Under the pieces are notes generated by a model. The model did not search any database. It was not told where the DNA came from and was given only the letters and a program-made list of their open reading frames with translations. The translations under genes and the position numbers were made by a program. Below, piece by piece: positions 59,101 through 64,000 of a DNA stretch of 64,000 nucleotides (positions within the stretch are counted from its first letter, which is position 1; each line of letters opens with the position of its first letter). Origin of the DNA: Mytilus edulis (Eukaryota; Mollusca; Bivalvia; Mytilida; Mytilidae); the NCBI RefSeq assembly GCF_963676685.1, contig NC_092350.1, positions 40,519,373 to 40,583,372 on the forward strand. The letters are read 5' to 3'.

Positions 59101-61569
59101 TATCAAGATTAAATTTGTAGTGGTTTATTTTTGTGGACATCTTAGTAGTTAAAGACTTAATCAGCCCAACTTAATCAAACATTAAACGATGCAATATTTA
59201 CATGAAATTGATTGGTAATTTGTACACCTTGTGGCTATTGCACTTGACATTAAGGATTCTACATTAATTGGTAACAAATACACATTGACAGTGATGAAAT
59301 AATTCTTTATCTGATGTTTAATACCCTGTAGAAACCCAAGCTGTACAAACACGGGCATTTGTCACTGAATTTCTTCTTTTTTTTTCTACAGACACAAAGA
59401 ATGAATGACTTTTCTTTAAATTCTTTTTTATAAAGAATAAAGAGTTAAGTCTTTGTAATGATTTCTATTATAACTAATATTTCAAAGGGGCATAACTGGT
59501 TAAAAATATTGAATCAGAACTTATTTTCAAAAATGTCAAACACTAGTACTGTCACATATATCTGATATAAACCTATGATATAATATATAAGTTTCATAAA
59601 ATTCTGGCAAGAATTGTTCATTATATATGAGAGCACTTCAACGAATGCAAATCTCAATATGATTCATTTTTTCAAGGGGCATAACTCTTTTAAAAATAAT
59701 TGACCGGAACTGATTTTCGAACTTTTCTGACATTGCTGATTTACGCCTATGATATAAGTTTCATAAAAATCTAATATAATAAGGAACCAGTGTAAGGTTA
59801 GTCTATAAAATTTAGAGCTGGAGGCTTGCAAAAGCTGTAAGTATTTGCTAAGTATTTTAGGCAAATAATATACTCATTCTCTAATTGAAAATAATTCAAA
59901 AACTATACTACAAATAAAACTAATAGAAAAACAAGCTTTTCTTAATCAAAACATAACATTTTTTCTCATTTCATGGCCTTGGGCATTAATGTTAAATCTG
60001 TGGTTTTGTTGTTGTTCTGTTTGATACATCGATTCCCTATTTCCATGCTCTATTCTATTGTTCTATTGGTCACTGCTGAGACCAAAATTAATGTGTAAAT
60101 GGAAGTTTTACCCCTTGACCGTCCATATCTGATTTTAGTATCATCCTTATACAGATGTTTCAATTATGACATTGCCTGCTGAGACTAATAAAGTTTATTT
60201 ATACACCTCATCTTCTAAACAATTCCAGTTTTATACTTGATGAACTGAACACAGACTATGTTAGGAATATTACCTTACTTTACAAATAATGTCATAAATA
60301 TATTAGTTATCATTAAATGACAACAAAATATAAAATATCTTGCAACAGATGTTCTAATGATAAATTTTGTACCTGGAGATATCATGAGTCTAAATATGAA
60401 TTAAACAAATTTCAGATGAATTTTTCAAAACATCTATAAATGTGTTACATATTTGTTTTTCTTTCATTTTTTTATATAAATGAGGCCGTTAGTTTTCTCG
60501 TTTGAATTGTTTTACATTGTCTTATCAGGGCCTTTTAATGGCTGACTGTGCAGTATGGGCTTTGCTCATTGTTGAAGGCTGTACGGTGACCTATAGTTGT
60601 TAATGTCTGTGTCATTTTGGTCTCTTGTGGACGTACAGCTGTCTCATATGTATATAAAAAAAAATATTGATAAATGAAAGTAGTCATTTCTGAATAAAAT
60701 TTCCATCATAAGGAATGCCTATACCAAAAACATTTGACAGCCAAAAATGTATTATTTATCTACAGGCTAGAGATGGTGTAATCATAATCAGTTGTAATTG
60801 ATTACATTTTTTAAGTAATCAACAGTCACTACTACTACCTTAACACATAGAAGTGCTCAATGATCCATAATTAGGTGCCTAAAAGAATAATCAAATCCAT
60901 CAAAGTCAACTTAGTACGGGAACTATAGTGATTTTATTCAGTTAAATATTTTCTTAAATGCAATGTCAATCAAATGATAATGTTGACCACTATTTTTCCT
61001 TGGATACCAATTTTCCTGGATTTTGTGGATATAGGCCTAGTTGAAACACGAATTTAAACGTTTAACAAATAACATATTTTCCATAGGCTTGTGTGCAGTC
61101 TTTTGCTAAACCATGAAATGAAATACCAATGTTTTTAAATGAGTTTACCCTCTTTAAATGAAGAATTTATTATTATTATTATTATAATGAAAGTAATAGT
61201 TTTCCACAATCAACAAAAAATTGGTACCCACGAAAATAACTTAATCCACACATGCAGTACATGAATTCTTATGTAATTGTAGGTGGTACATGTATTCATG
61301 TCAAAGAATTAAATCAGGAAGCTTATATTCCTGGTAGTCAGTTATTCTTGTCACTTCATCAAATTTTCAGACAGGTATTTCGACATTAATTTATATATTT
61401 TTCTAAATATCCTTTATAAACCCTTTAGTAATAATTAGAACATACTCCCCCCCAAAATAATAATTTACAAGTTAAATGGTGAATATGTAAAAGCTAATAG
61501 TATTTACCTGTAAGGTGAAAGTACCAAACTATGGTCAATAGATGTCCGACATTCCATGTCAAATAGCAT
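23028..61569 (-). CDS. LNX: LNX-family multi-PDZ protein (whole gene, 14 candidate exons)
   Basis: Joining the fourteen minus-strand exons listed separately gives a 1590-nt frame (529 residues) with consistent phase at every junction. Order: a short start segment; two TRAF-type zinc fingers (C30-C36-H48-C53 and C60-C67-H79-C83); PDZ1 (~100-185), PDZ2 (~196-280), PDZ3 (~318-408) and PDZ4 (~435-526). The arrangement, the linker '[10 protein letters not shown]', the '[13 protein letters not shown]' segment before PDZ3, 'W-x-F-W-x-Q-x-P-R' before PDZ4 and the ending SWPGTIV all match vertebrate LNX1/LNX2. LNX proteins scaffold membrane and junction proteins and, through an N-terminal RING, ubiquitinate Numb and others. 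Here no RING was found, and the NPxY Numb-binding motif of vertebrate LNX is absent between the zinc fingers and PDZ1. The C-terminal T-I-V is itself a class I PDZ ligand. The gene spans 38.5 kb because introns are filled with repeats. Confidence 0.88.
23164..23903 (-). repeat. LNX intron 13, contains family A fragment (23545-23690, +)
   Basis: The intron is bounded by gtaagt and an attttcag acceptor. The fragment shows 'ggctttgctcattgttgaag' and 'gtgacctacagctgttaat'. Two similar AT/CA-rich stretches (about 23755-23815 and 23825-23890) form a short tandem duplication next to exon 13. Confidence 0.6.
23904..24071 (-). CDS. LNX: LNX exon 13: start of PDZ4
   Basis: Acceptor 'tttcag' and donor 'gtaagt'. 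It encodes [20 protein letters not shown], then SVVGGCD and [18 protein letters not shown]. The carboxylate-binding loop is S-L-G-F. The segment aligns with the vertebrate LNX PDZ4 start (NCK/Q...GSLGF...TPAY.DGR). Confidence 0.92.
24395..24582 (-). CDS. LNX: LNX exon 12: end of PDZ3 and inter-PDZ linker
   Basis: Acceptor 'attttcag', donor 'gtaaga'. It encodes [20 protein letters not shown], the rest of helix B and the final strand, then a short linker with the family signature [11 protein letters not shown] before PDZ4. The His in LTHNEAV again suggests class I binding. The linker is much shorter than in human LNX1. Confidence 0.92.
25344..25466 (-). CDS. LNX: LNX exon 11: start of PDZ3
   Basis: Acceptor 'ccttgcag', donor 'gtaggt' (an alternative 'gtcaag' six bases earlier would also keep the frame). 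It encodes [13 protein letters not shown], then [19 protein letters not shown]. The LGIS carboxylate-binding loop and 'GC-x-GR' match LNX PDZ3. Confidence 0.92.
26351..26609. mobile_element. MITE-like element in LNX intron 10
   Basis: The ends 'catacctgcca' (left) and 'tggcaggtatg' (right) are inverted copies. The element is about 260 bp and lies only ~30 bp from the exon 10 donor. Inner 'cccatgg' motifs are also mirrored ('cccccatggagg' / 'cccccatgggc'). Frames across it are accidental. Confidence 0.55.
26642..26815 (-). CDS. LNX: LNX exon 10: end of PDZ2 and linker to PDZ3
   Basis: Acceptor 'tattgtag', donor 'gtcagt'. It encodes the last strand of PDZ2 ([13 protein letters not shown]), a Ser/Thr-rich linker and [15 protein letters not shown]. 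The CHxxK-like stretch corresponds to the conserved 'CHEK' segment immediately before LNX PDZ3. The linker's CxxC pair (CHMC) is an addition relative to human LNX1 as I recall it. Confidence 0.9.
26816..27777 (-). repeat. LNX intron 9, with '(gg)ggcataactc' repeat at ~27530-27775
   Basis: The right half carries a diverged copy of a repeat with 'tataaatatcataaaaatct', 'ggggcataactcttt' and 'gtgagagc'. Related copies lie near 40320-40460 and 59480-59800. It abuts the exon 9 donor. The rest is AT-rich with no feature. Confidence 0.45.
27778..27894 (-). CDS. LNX: LNX exon 9: middle of PDZ2
   Basis: Acceptor 'tttctag', donor 'gttaga'. It encodes [20 protein letters not shown], then [19 protein letters not shown]. 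'YGS-x-E-x-AA' is a signature of LNX PDZ2. The start of helix B lacks the His found in PDZ1, PDZ3 and PDZ4, so its ligand class probably differs. Confidence 0.92.
28175..28370 (+). repeat. dispersed repeat family B copy in LNX intron 8
   Basis: It runs from 'tagtatggagttcattaac' through 'aggggccagctgtataacgc' to 'gatgtctctttgacacattc' plus 'cccatttcc'. It is antisense to LNX and is similar along its length to 63800-64000. Confidence 0.7.
28400..28430 (-). CDS. LNX: LNX exon 8: 31-nt microexon of PDZ2
   Basis: Flanked by 'aatttgcag' and 'gtaagt', the exon supplies [10 protein letters not shown], the second half of the PDZ2 ligand-binding strand region. It completes an Arg codon from exon 7 and ends in phase 0. 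Its size is unusual, but without it PDZ2 would be frameshifted, which supports it. Confidence 0.85.
28807..28873 (-). CDS. LNX: LNX exon 7: start of PDZ2
   Basis: Acceptor 'ctttctttag', donor 'gtaaga'. It encodes (E)[21 protein letters not shown](R). The 'QLGIKLV' loop is the same as in vertebrate LNX PDZ2. Confidence 0.9.
29115..29230 (+). repeat. family A fragment in LNX intron 6
   Basis: It shows 'attgttgaaggcgtactata', 'tagtctcattggcaatcat' and 'accacatctcctcag', the 3' half of family A. Diverged. Confidence 0.6.
29850..30985 (+). mobile_element. element D copy 1 (~1.1 kb) in LNX intron 6
   Basis: It begins 'atgctccgcagggcgcagct' with a 'taggaccgcag' motif and ends with 'ttgcgatcatataaa', giving subterminal inverted motifs (ACCGCA / TGCGAT-C). 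Inside are four diverged units of about 115-125 bp with 'gattcagcatatcaaagaac', 'ccccaagaattcaa' and 'ggaccctttagacatcaatg'. A second copy lies at 53898-54772. No protein is encoded. Confidence 0.6.
31019..31648 (+). repeat. family C copy with internal triplication
   Basis: The unit from 'cactatcattttcyatgttc' to 'caaaaactttaacctgaac' is present three times in tandem (starting near 31055, 31213 and 31380; period ~160-170 bp) before the usual sugar-beet-like purine/pyrimidine run of 'acggaag/acagac' and the terminal 'aggtggggtaaaaaa'. It ends about 20 bp before LNX exon 6. Confidence 0.72.
31669..31798 (-). CDS. LNX: LNX exon 6: end of PDZ1
   Basis: Acceptor 'attttgtag', donor 'gtacct'. It encodes [20 protein letters not shown], the last strand (CRVTVYREK) and a short linker [10 protein letters not shown]. 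Helix B carries His residues (THYHA) and the 'VTVYRE' strand corresponds to LNX1 'LTVMRE'. A family C repeat copy ends about 20 bp downstream of its donor. Confidence 0.92.
32165..32235 (+). repeat. family A fragment in LNX intron 5
   Basis: A short piece with 'ttgttcattgttgaaggcag' and 'gtgacctatagatgctta'. The remainder of 31799-34068 is AT-rich intron with no other feature apart from the 34-bp minisatellite. Confidence 0.5.
32861..33032 (-). repeat. 34-bp minisatellite, 5 copies, in LNX intron 5
   Basis: The unit on the plus strand is 'ctcctgcagaaaggaaggtg' followed by 'gttcacacaaggct'. Read in the transcribed (minus) direction each unit has a pyrimidine-rich tract 'ccaccttcctttctgcag' followed by 'gag', which is a good 3' splice-site consensus. 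Alternating G/A variants show a two-unit substructure. The ORFs on both strands here are low-complexity by-products. Confidence 0.85.
34069..34152 (-). CDS. LNX: LNX exon 5: middle of PDZ1
   Basis: Acceptor 'attttgtag', donor 'gttaat'. It encodes [20 protein letters not shown], then KPGDQILE, matching LNX PDZ1 (I-x-I-Q...DG-V-A-x-DGRL-x-PGD-x-IL). It begins and ends in phase 0, so any whole-codon addition to exon 4 would keep the downstream frame. Confidence 0.93.
34475..34620 (+). repeat. family A fragment in LNX intron 4
   Basis: It shows 'aaacatgtttaaacccacca', 'tctgtccaatgtccgaagc' and 'ggttgctgtttgttaaata', a diverged piece of the 5' half of family A lying between the 75-bp array and exon 5. 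Confidence 0.5.
34728..38852 (-). repeat. 75-bp array, 55 copies: amplified PDZ1 exon end + 5' splice site
   Basis: On the minus strand each unit is the last 69 nt of LNX exon 4 (from 'acaatagaaatccaaagatc' to 'gttgtgatactccttta') plus GTAAGT, the first six intron bases. From 34728 to 38852 the period is exactly 75 bp with no indel (55 units). A unit encodes [23 protein letters not shown] plus VS. About 49 units keep GTAAGT, three have GTATGT, two have GCAAGT, and one (copy 4 counted from the 5' side) has lost it. In-frame stops occur at 38553-38555 (TAA, copy 4) and 36666-36668 (TAA). The array starts at the genuine exon 4 and ends at the genuine intron continuation 'gtaagtacttcag'. Variant sharing shows later multi-unit duplications. 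Confidence 0.96.
38553..38555 (-). other. in-frame TAA in array copy 4, with donor loss
   Basis: Where other copies read CCT TTA GTA AGT, this one reads CCT TAA GAA AGT, so the Leu codon becomes a stop and the GTAAGT donor disappears together. It caps read-through of the array from exon 4 at four units. Confidence 0.9.
38778..38878 (-). CDS. LNX: LNX exon 4: start of PDZ1 (first donor)
   Basis: Acceptor 'atttttcag'. Unique leader KNPVLEGEV is followed by [24 protein letters not shown]. The donor of the first array copy (GTAAGT at 38772-38777) gives a 101-nt exon that joins exon 5 in phase and makes a PDZ1 of normal length. Using the donor of copy 2 or 3 instead (exon ends at 38703 or 38628) adds 25 or 50 residues in frame. 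Copy 4 would end in TAA. Which donor is used cannot be told from sequence; the first gives the conserved domain. Confidence 0.88.
38879..39949 (-). other. LNX intron 3, 5'-distal part, no feature
   Basis: AT-rich intron with scattered diverged words of the 'ggcataac' repeat type (39000-39500), none clear enough to call. The frame at 39622-39879 is hydrophobic by composition only. Confidence 0.35.
39950..40310 (+). repeat. dispersed repeat family A copy, diverged
   Basis: It shows 'cacctgccctaagtcaggaa', 'tgttcagtggttgtcgtttg', 'tacaaattaaactgttggtt' and a 'tctcattggcacatcttctt' end. The order matches family A, with deletions in the middle. It is followed (to about 40460) by a diverged 'atataaatatcataaaaatc' repeat also seen near 27535 and 59570. 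Confidence 0.5.
40461..42179 (-). other. LNX intron 3, remaining part, no feature
   Basis: AT-rich. A motif 'gcatgtgactt' / 'gcacgtgactt' with 'catg(c/t)(a/c)at(t)ttt' recurs near 41050, 41315 and 41450, suggesting a very diverged tandem repeat of irregular period. No exon that would add an NPxY linker was seen. Confidence 0.35.
42180..42295 (-). CDS. LNX: LNX exon 3: second TRAF-type zinc finger
   Basis: Acceptor 'atattttcag', donor 'gtaagt'. It encodes [20 protein letters not shown], then [18 protein letters not shown]. The first Cys completes finger 1, and C60-x6-C67-x11-H79-x3-C83 is a canonical TRAF-type finger. The end joins exon 4 through a split Gly codon. Confidence 0.9.
42296..45738 (-). 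other. LNX intron 2, proximal part
   Basis: A short series of diverged 'gcaagtgcagcacttgtctt' / 'gcaagtgtagcactaatttg' units (about 42362-42540, period ~50-60 bp) lies next to exon 3. Otherwise AT-rich with no gene seen. Confidence 0.4.
45739..46005 (+). repeat. dispersed repeat family C copy
   Basis: It starts 'ccaagaatgtgtccctagta', has 'agatcatatcataggtaaca' and a short (cggatgga) run, and ends 'aaatggggcataaaaa'. The ORF over it is the same repeat-derived frame as at 6921. Confidence 0.72.
46997..47292 (+). repeat. dispersed repeat family C copy
   Basis: It starts 'acaagaatgtgtccctagta' and contains 'gtcatatcatagggtacat' and a (gaca)n run at 47202-47220. It ends 'catacgtgggacataaaaaa'. 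About 1 kb from the previous copy and in the same orientation. Confidence 0.72.
47293..49762 (-). other. LNX intron 2, central part, no feature
   Basis: AT-rich with no paired repeats, ORFs or exon-like segments that I can support. Confidence 0.35.
49763..49968. mobile_element. MITE-like element E, copy 1
   Basis: Terminal 'gtggattcatta' is mirrored by 'aatgaatccac', and the subterminal 'ataccaattttcgtgg' by 'ccacgaaaat' and 'aaaattggtaaccacg'. It is about 205 bp long with no coding capacity. A second copy lies at about 60985-61249. Confidence 0.7.
50020..50296. mobile_element. MITE-like element F with 17-bp TIRs
   Basis: The left end 'aaggtggtacccaacac' and right end 'gtgttaggtaccacctt' are inverted copies with one mismatch, 277 bp apart. 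Possible TTAA-like target duplication ('ttta'/'aatt' flanks) is unclear. Starts only 52 bp after element E. Confidence 0.75.
50297..51447 (-). other. LNX intron 2, no feature
   Basis: AT-rich DNA between element F and the 42-bp array. Nothing recognised. Confidence 0.35.
51448..53145. repeat. 42-bp tandem array, ~40 copies, in LNX intron 2
   Basis: The consensus on the plus strand is 'gtcttaacttatctatgaca' 'gtgaatcacaattgtaactg' 'aa'. Variants (tcttaac/tctaaac; gtgaatc/gtaaatc/gtaagtc/gttaatc; caattg/cagttg) are shuffled in recurrent combinations, which points to higher-order duplication. A few units carry 3-8 bp indels ('ctcagaag', 'gatgtacatg') or are truncated (near 52855). Edges decay at both ends. 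The 14-residue periodic frame is a by-product. Confidence 0.9.
53403..53495 (-). CDS. LNX: LNX exon 2: first TRAF-type zinc finger
   Basis: Acceptor 'ctattttcag', donor 'gtatgt'. It encodes [20 protein letters not shown], then [10 protein letters not shown]. 'LLDKL-x-V-x-CP' and 'RCDLE-x-H'-like wording is the LNX segment right after the RING. C30-x5-C36-x11-H48-x4-C53 (the last Cys in exon 3) is the first finger. Confidence 0.9.
53898..54772 (+). mobile_element. element D copy 2 (~0.9 kb) in LNX intron 1
   Basis: It starts 'agatgctccacagggcgcag' 'ctttatacgaccgcag' and ends 'tttttgcagtcgtataac', so the ends carry inverted TATACGAC-x-GCA motifs. Internal units match copy 1 at 29850-30985 ('gattcagcatatcaaagaac', 'aatcccaaccttcctttt'). 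No protein is encoded. Confidence 0.65.
54880..55040 (-). repeat. family A fragment, inverted
   Basis: The plus strand reads 'tggccttcaacaatgagaaa' followed by 'acccacactgtacagcaaac', the reverse complement of the family A core. Diverged. Confidence 0.55.
55041..56046 (-). other. LNX intron 1, no assigned feature
   Basis: Between about 55240 and 55720 both strands have longer-than-average open stretches with non-random composition on the plus strand (a frame ending ...[16 protein letters not shown]), broken by stops. It could be a decayed mobile-element ORF, but no domain is recognisable. Confidence 0.3.
56047..58599. mobile_element. TIR-bounded ~2.55-kb segment in LNX intron 1
   Basis: The left end 'ttaggccaactaaaattaat' (then 'agattttcatcc', then a G-rich 'ggggcgggtggg') is mirrored at the right end by 'aaggccaattaaaattaat' read on the minus strand, again with 'agattttcatcc' and a 'gggcgggcgggg' tract. 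No transposase ORF remains. The segment contains another TIR-like element at 56905-57885. Confidence 0.6.
56905..57885. mobile_element. nested TIR-like element, ~980 bp
   Basis: The left 'ggcgcgtagctacg' and right 'ctagctacgccactgg' are imperfect inverted copies, with further inner complementarity ('gggcgtacac' / 'gcgtacacgt' region). It looks nested inside the larger TIR-bounded segment. No coding capacity. Confidence 0.45.
59480..59800 (+). repeat. 'ggggcataact' repeat, two diverged units
   Basis: Two units start 'aaaggggcataactggttaa' and 'caaggggcataactctttta', about 190 bp apart, each followed by a 'gaactgattttc'-type block and 'cctatgatata'. Related to sequences near 27530 and 40320. 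Confidence 0.5.
60440..60655 (+). repeat. dispersed repeat family A copy
   Basis: It has 'aaatgaggccgttagttttc', 'gtttgaattgttttacattg', 'ggctttgctcattgttgaag', 'gctgtacggtgacctatagt' and 'tgtcattttggtctcttgtg'. One of the best-preserved copies; antisense to LNX. Confidence 0.75.
60985..61249. mobile_element. MITE-like element E, copy 2
   Basis: 'ttggataccaattttcctgg' on the left and 'aaaaattggtacccacgaaa' on the right reproduce the inverted ends of the copy at 49763, with an extra (att)n run near 61175. It lies ~260 bp from the candidate LNX exon 1. Confidence 0.6.
61508..61569 (-). CDS. LNX: LNX candidate first coding exon
   Basis: It has ATG at 61569 (and a second at 61557 in better context), encodes [20 protein letters not shown], and ends in 'cttacag' with donor 'gtaaat'. 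It joins exon 2 in phase through a split Arg codon. A TGA lies 15 nt upstream of the first ATG in the same frame, so the exon can only be initiating. The '[12 protein letters not shown]' wording resembles the last part of the LNX RING (CPMDRKPLVL in vertebrates), so it may be a RING-less alternative start, comparable in principle to the p70 form of LNX1. The evidence is limited to phase, splice motif and resemblance. Confidence 0.5.
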
Positions 61570-63689
61570 TTTAAAATGTCACAAACTTGGACACACACAA
61601 AAAATCCCTATTTCCTGAAATGTTTGTCCATTTTTTTCAAATCCATAGTTATTTTTTATTCAATAATCAATTCAATTATTGCGCAGTAAAATTTAAAACA
61701 AGTAGCATGTAAAATATGAATACAATAAGTTGATATTTTCTTTATCACTTAAAAATCATCAGTTGATACCGTTATGAATTTTCCATCCTGAAATGTTGAA
61801 CTGCAACATCACAGCAACTATAAAATAATTGTTCTCTTAAGTTGCTTGAACGTCTTATAAATACAGCTCTTCAACATATTCTAACGAGGATCTCACATTG
61901 GTGAAGTTCAGCTGCTCTTCAAATAAGTGATATTCACTAATTAAGAAACGATGCAAAAAATATCCATATTTCGGGAACAAATAGTATAATTTTGCATTGA
62001 TTTATTAATATTTCAAGGCAATATTAAAACTGACAGAGTTTAGATCGTATTTCCATACTTTGATGTCCATTTCTGTAATTTAACACATATAACCTCCAGG
62101 CGTTATCAAGTATTGAAACTAAATGTTCCGAACTTTGTTATTTTAATTTGTATTTAACTCCATCAAACAAAAAGTCAACACCAAAGGTGGTACACCACTG
62201 ATTCTCTTTTTTTCACCTTATGCATCAAAAATATTCTCTGACATATGAAGACAAATTTAATTTCTTGGTTTTACTGGTATAACCTGTCACATCTAAAGAC
62301 AGAATTGACAAATTAACACTAGTTTTAATACCATATTTACATGCTTATAGGGTTTTCATGAGAGCAACTCCTGGTTTTATGAATGAATAAATTCTTTTAT
62401 TTTATAATTCTTTTATTATTTACAATCCATTGAGTCTTAAAAATATTATTTTCTACTCTTCACAAATTTTTAATTAAACACAGCTTCTGTTATTCTTTTT
62501 TATTATTAGAGTATTTTGCAAATATTTTTTTCTGGTATTTCTCAGCTCTGAATTCAGAATCAGGATTTTTCTTCTCCAAGATTCACCAGAAAGATGATAT
62601 TAATTGTGCCCAAGACTTCAGTACTTTGATCATCTTCTTATTGTCTTTAAATAAGCAAGCAGCATGCAAGAAATCGGAGAAACTGTAATGAAAGTCTGTT
62701 GCACAAAAAAGCAACTACCAATATTCCAGAATAGTTGTTAATTTTCCAGATAATTTCCAACTGAAATTCTCTACCGATTATCTAATTAACATGGCTTTTC
62801 GACCTAAAATTCCAATAGTGTACAAAACTCATTAATAGAGTTAATTTAAGCAATTAACTTTGAAATTCTGAAAATGAGCATCTTTCATTTTACTTTGATC
62901 TTAATGACGATTCCTGGATATTTCCTGCTCGAAGTCCACTAAAACATCTGCCTGTGGTGCTACAGCCTTCTCTTATCAAGGCTACAATTATACAAATACA
63001 GAAGTTCTCCAACCTCCAGCTATCTATAATGATTAAGGCAATTTTCCCAATTTGATTTGGTTAAAGGTGGCGTTGTCACAAAACACTAAATGTCCAATCT
63101 CTGGAATTCTGACATGATAAAAGGGAAAGCTTGTCCATCAATAAATCCAATCTTCTACTGGTCAAGGTTAAAAATAATGAAATACATGAAAAAATAAGCA
63201 GCTCCACCAAAGCTGACTAATATTGAATTCTATTAGCTTGTCAGTATTAACTAATAATATAATCAGTAACCAAAGATTTTGATTGAGATTTATTGTAAAG
63301 TTTTACATAGAAAATATCTTATGCAACTCAACTTTGGTTGTGCAATAAACGTATAAGAAGTAAGTGTTTAAGAGCATCACATAAAAATTAATAGTATTAA
63401 CACTTCTAACTTCCTAAATTTATTTGGCATTAATGTGAGAAATGGATAACACAAACATGCTTTTAGATGCCTGTAAAATGGACAATGTTTTTTTATGCTT
63501 TTAGTAATGCATAAATGACCTTATTTATACACAAATCTTCTAAACCTTATTCTAATGACAACAACAACTTGTTTTGAAATGTTTTCATTGAATTTGACAT
63601 TTTAACATGTTCAATATGACCTTGACATTACTTGTCATTTACTGTGTTTGGTAATTTAAATTTTGCCTGAAGCATATTGAAAGCATATA
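61570..63689 (-). other. LNX upstream region, no gene seen
   Basis: AT-rich. I read the minus strand for a RING finger (paired CxxC with CGH and a final CPxx) and found none, so a RING exon, if present, lies beyond the window. No promoter motif stands out. Confidence 0.4.
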
Positions 63690-63800
63690 TACTAGAGGTA
63701 TAGGGGGAGGGTTGAGATCTCATAAACATGTTTGACCCCGCCGCTTTTTTGCGCCTGTCCCAAGTCACGAGCCTCTGGCCTTTGTTAGTCTTGTATTTTT
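63690..63800 (+). repeat. family A fragment (5' part)
   Basis: It contains 'tagggggagggttgagatct', 'cataaacatgtttgaccccg' and 'gcgcctgtcccaagtcacga'. It directly precedes a family B copy. Confidence 0.6.
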
Positions 63801-64000
63801 TTAATTTTAGTTTCTTGTGTACAATTCGGAAATTAGTGTGGCGTTCATTATCACTGAACTAGTATATATTTGTTTAGGGGCCAGCTGAAGGAAGCCTCCG
63901 GGTGCGGGAATGTCTCGCTACATTGAAGACCTGTTAGTGACCTTCTGCTGTTGTTTTTTCTATGGTCGGGTTGTTGTCTCTTTGACACATTCCCCATTTC
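63800..64000 (+). repeat. dispersed repeat family B copy, cut by window end
   Basis: The most complete copy here: 'gtgtggcgttcattatcac', 'aggggccagctgaaggaagc', 'ctccgggtgcgggaatgtct', 'gacctgttagtgaccttctg' and 'gtctctttgacacattcccc'. The wording is what I associate with Mytilus genomic sequence. Confidence 0.72.

Noticed and set aside
62880..63020. Cys-containing minus-strand segment near 62.9-63.0 kb as a RING exon
   Set aside because: Cys spacing does not fit RING (no CxxC pairs or CGH) and the flanking splice motifs do not give a compatible phase.

Overview
The window is eukaryotic, AT-rich, intron-bearing animal DNA, most likely from a marine mussel (Mytilus or a close relative). The basis is a set of dispersed repeat families that I recognise from memory as abundant in mussel sequence (for example units ending in 'ctttgacacattcccc'), a RING-less B-box/TRIM-like gene of the kind expanded in bivalves, and short exons in long, repeat-filled introns. 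No database was searched.

Layout: (1) 1-2536, non-coding with fragments of dispersed repeats. (2) 2537-4222 (-), an intronless-ORF TRIM-like B-box/coiled-coil/propeller protein. A large inverted duplication (about 4301-5010) lies just upstream. (3) 6288-12313, a mobile-element cluster: a TIR element with a nested repeat, a three-fold tandem element with a tRNA-like (Pol III box) segment between inverted ends, a decayed GIY-YIG endonuclease typical of Penelope-like elements, and more dispersed repeats. (4) 14110-15309 (-), a single-exon class A GPCR. (5) 15310-23027, AT-rich non-coding DNA with small inverted-repeat elements. (6) 23028-61569 (-), one large gene that I assembled exon by exon: an LNX (ligand of Numb protein X) homologue. 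Fourteen candidate exons join in phase to a 529-codon reading frame with two TRAF-type zinc fingers and four PDZ domains. It ends in the LNX-typical SWPG-x-[Φ] tail. The first exon is uncertain and no RING exon was found. (7) 61570-64000, non-coding, with repeats at the right edge.

The most striking object lies inside the LNX gene. The exon that starts PDZ1, together with the first six bases of its intron (GTAAGT), has been amplified into 55 copies of exactly 75 bp, about 4.1 kb without a single indel. Each copy carries 23 codons of the PDZ1 ligand-binding (GLGF-type) loop plus a 5' splice site, and the frame is kept from copy to copy (75 = 25 codons). The first three copies are open and have intact donors. 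Copy 4 has lost its donor and carries a TAA, and there is one more in-frame stop further in. This predicts either dozens of decoy donors in the intron or isoforms carrying one to three PDZ1 loops. Two further intronic arrays (5 x 34 bp with 3'-splice-site-like units, and about 40 x 42 bp) flank other LNX exons.

The three genes show no functional link to each other. LNX would act as an intracellular PDZ scaffold (ubiquitin ligase if a RING exon exists elsewhere), the TRIM-like protein as a cytoplasmic/innate or RNA-linked scaffold, and the GPCR at the plasma membrane.
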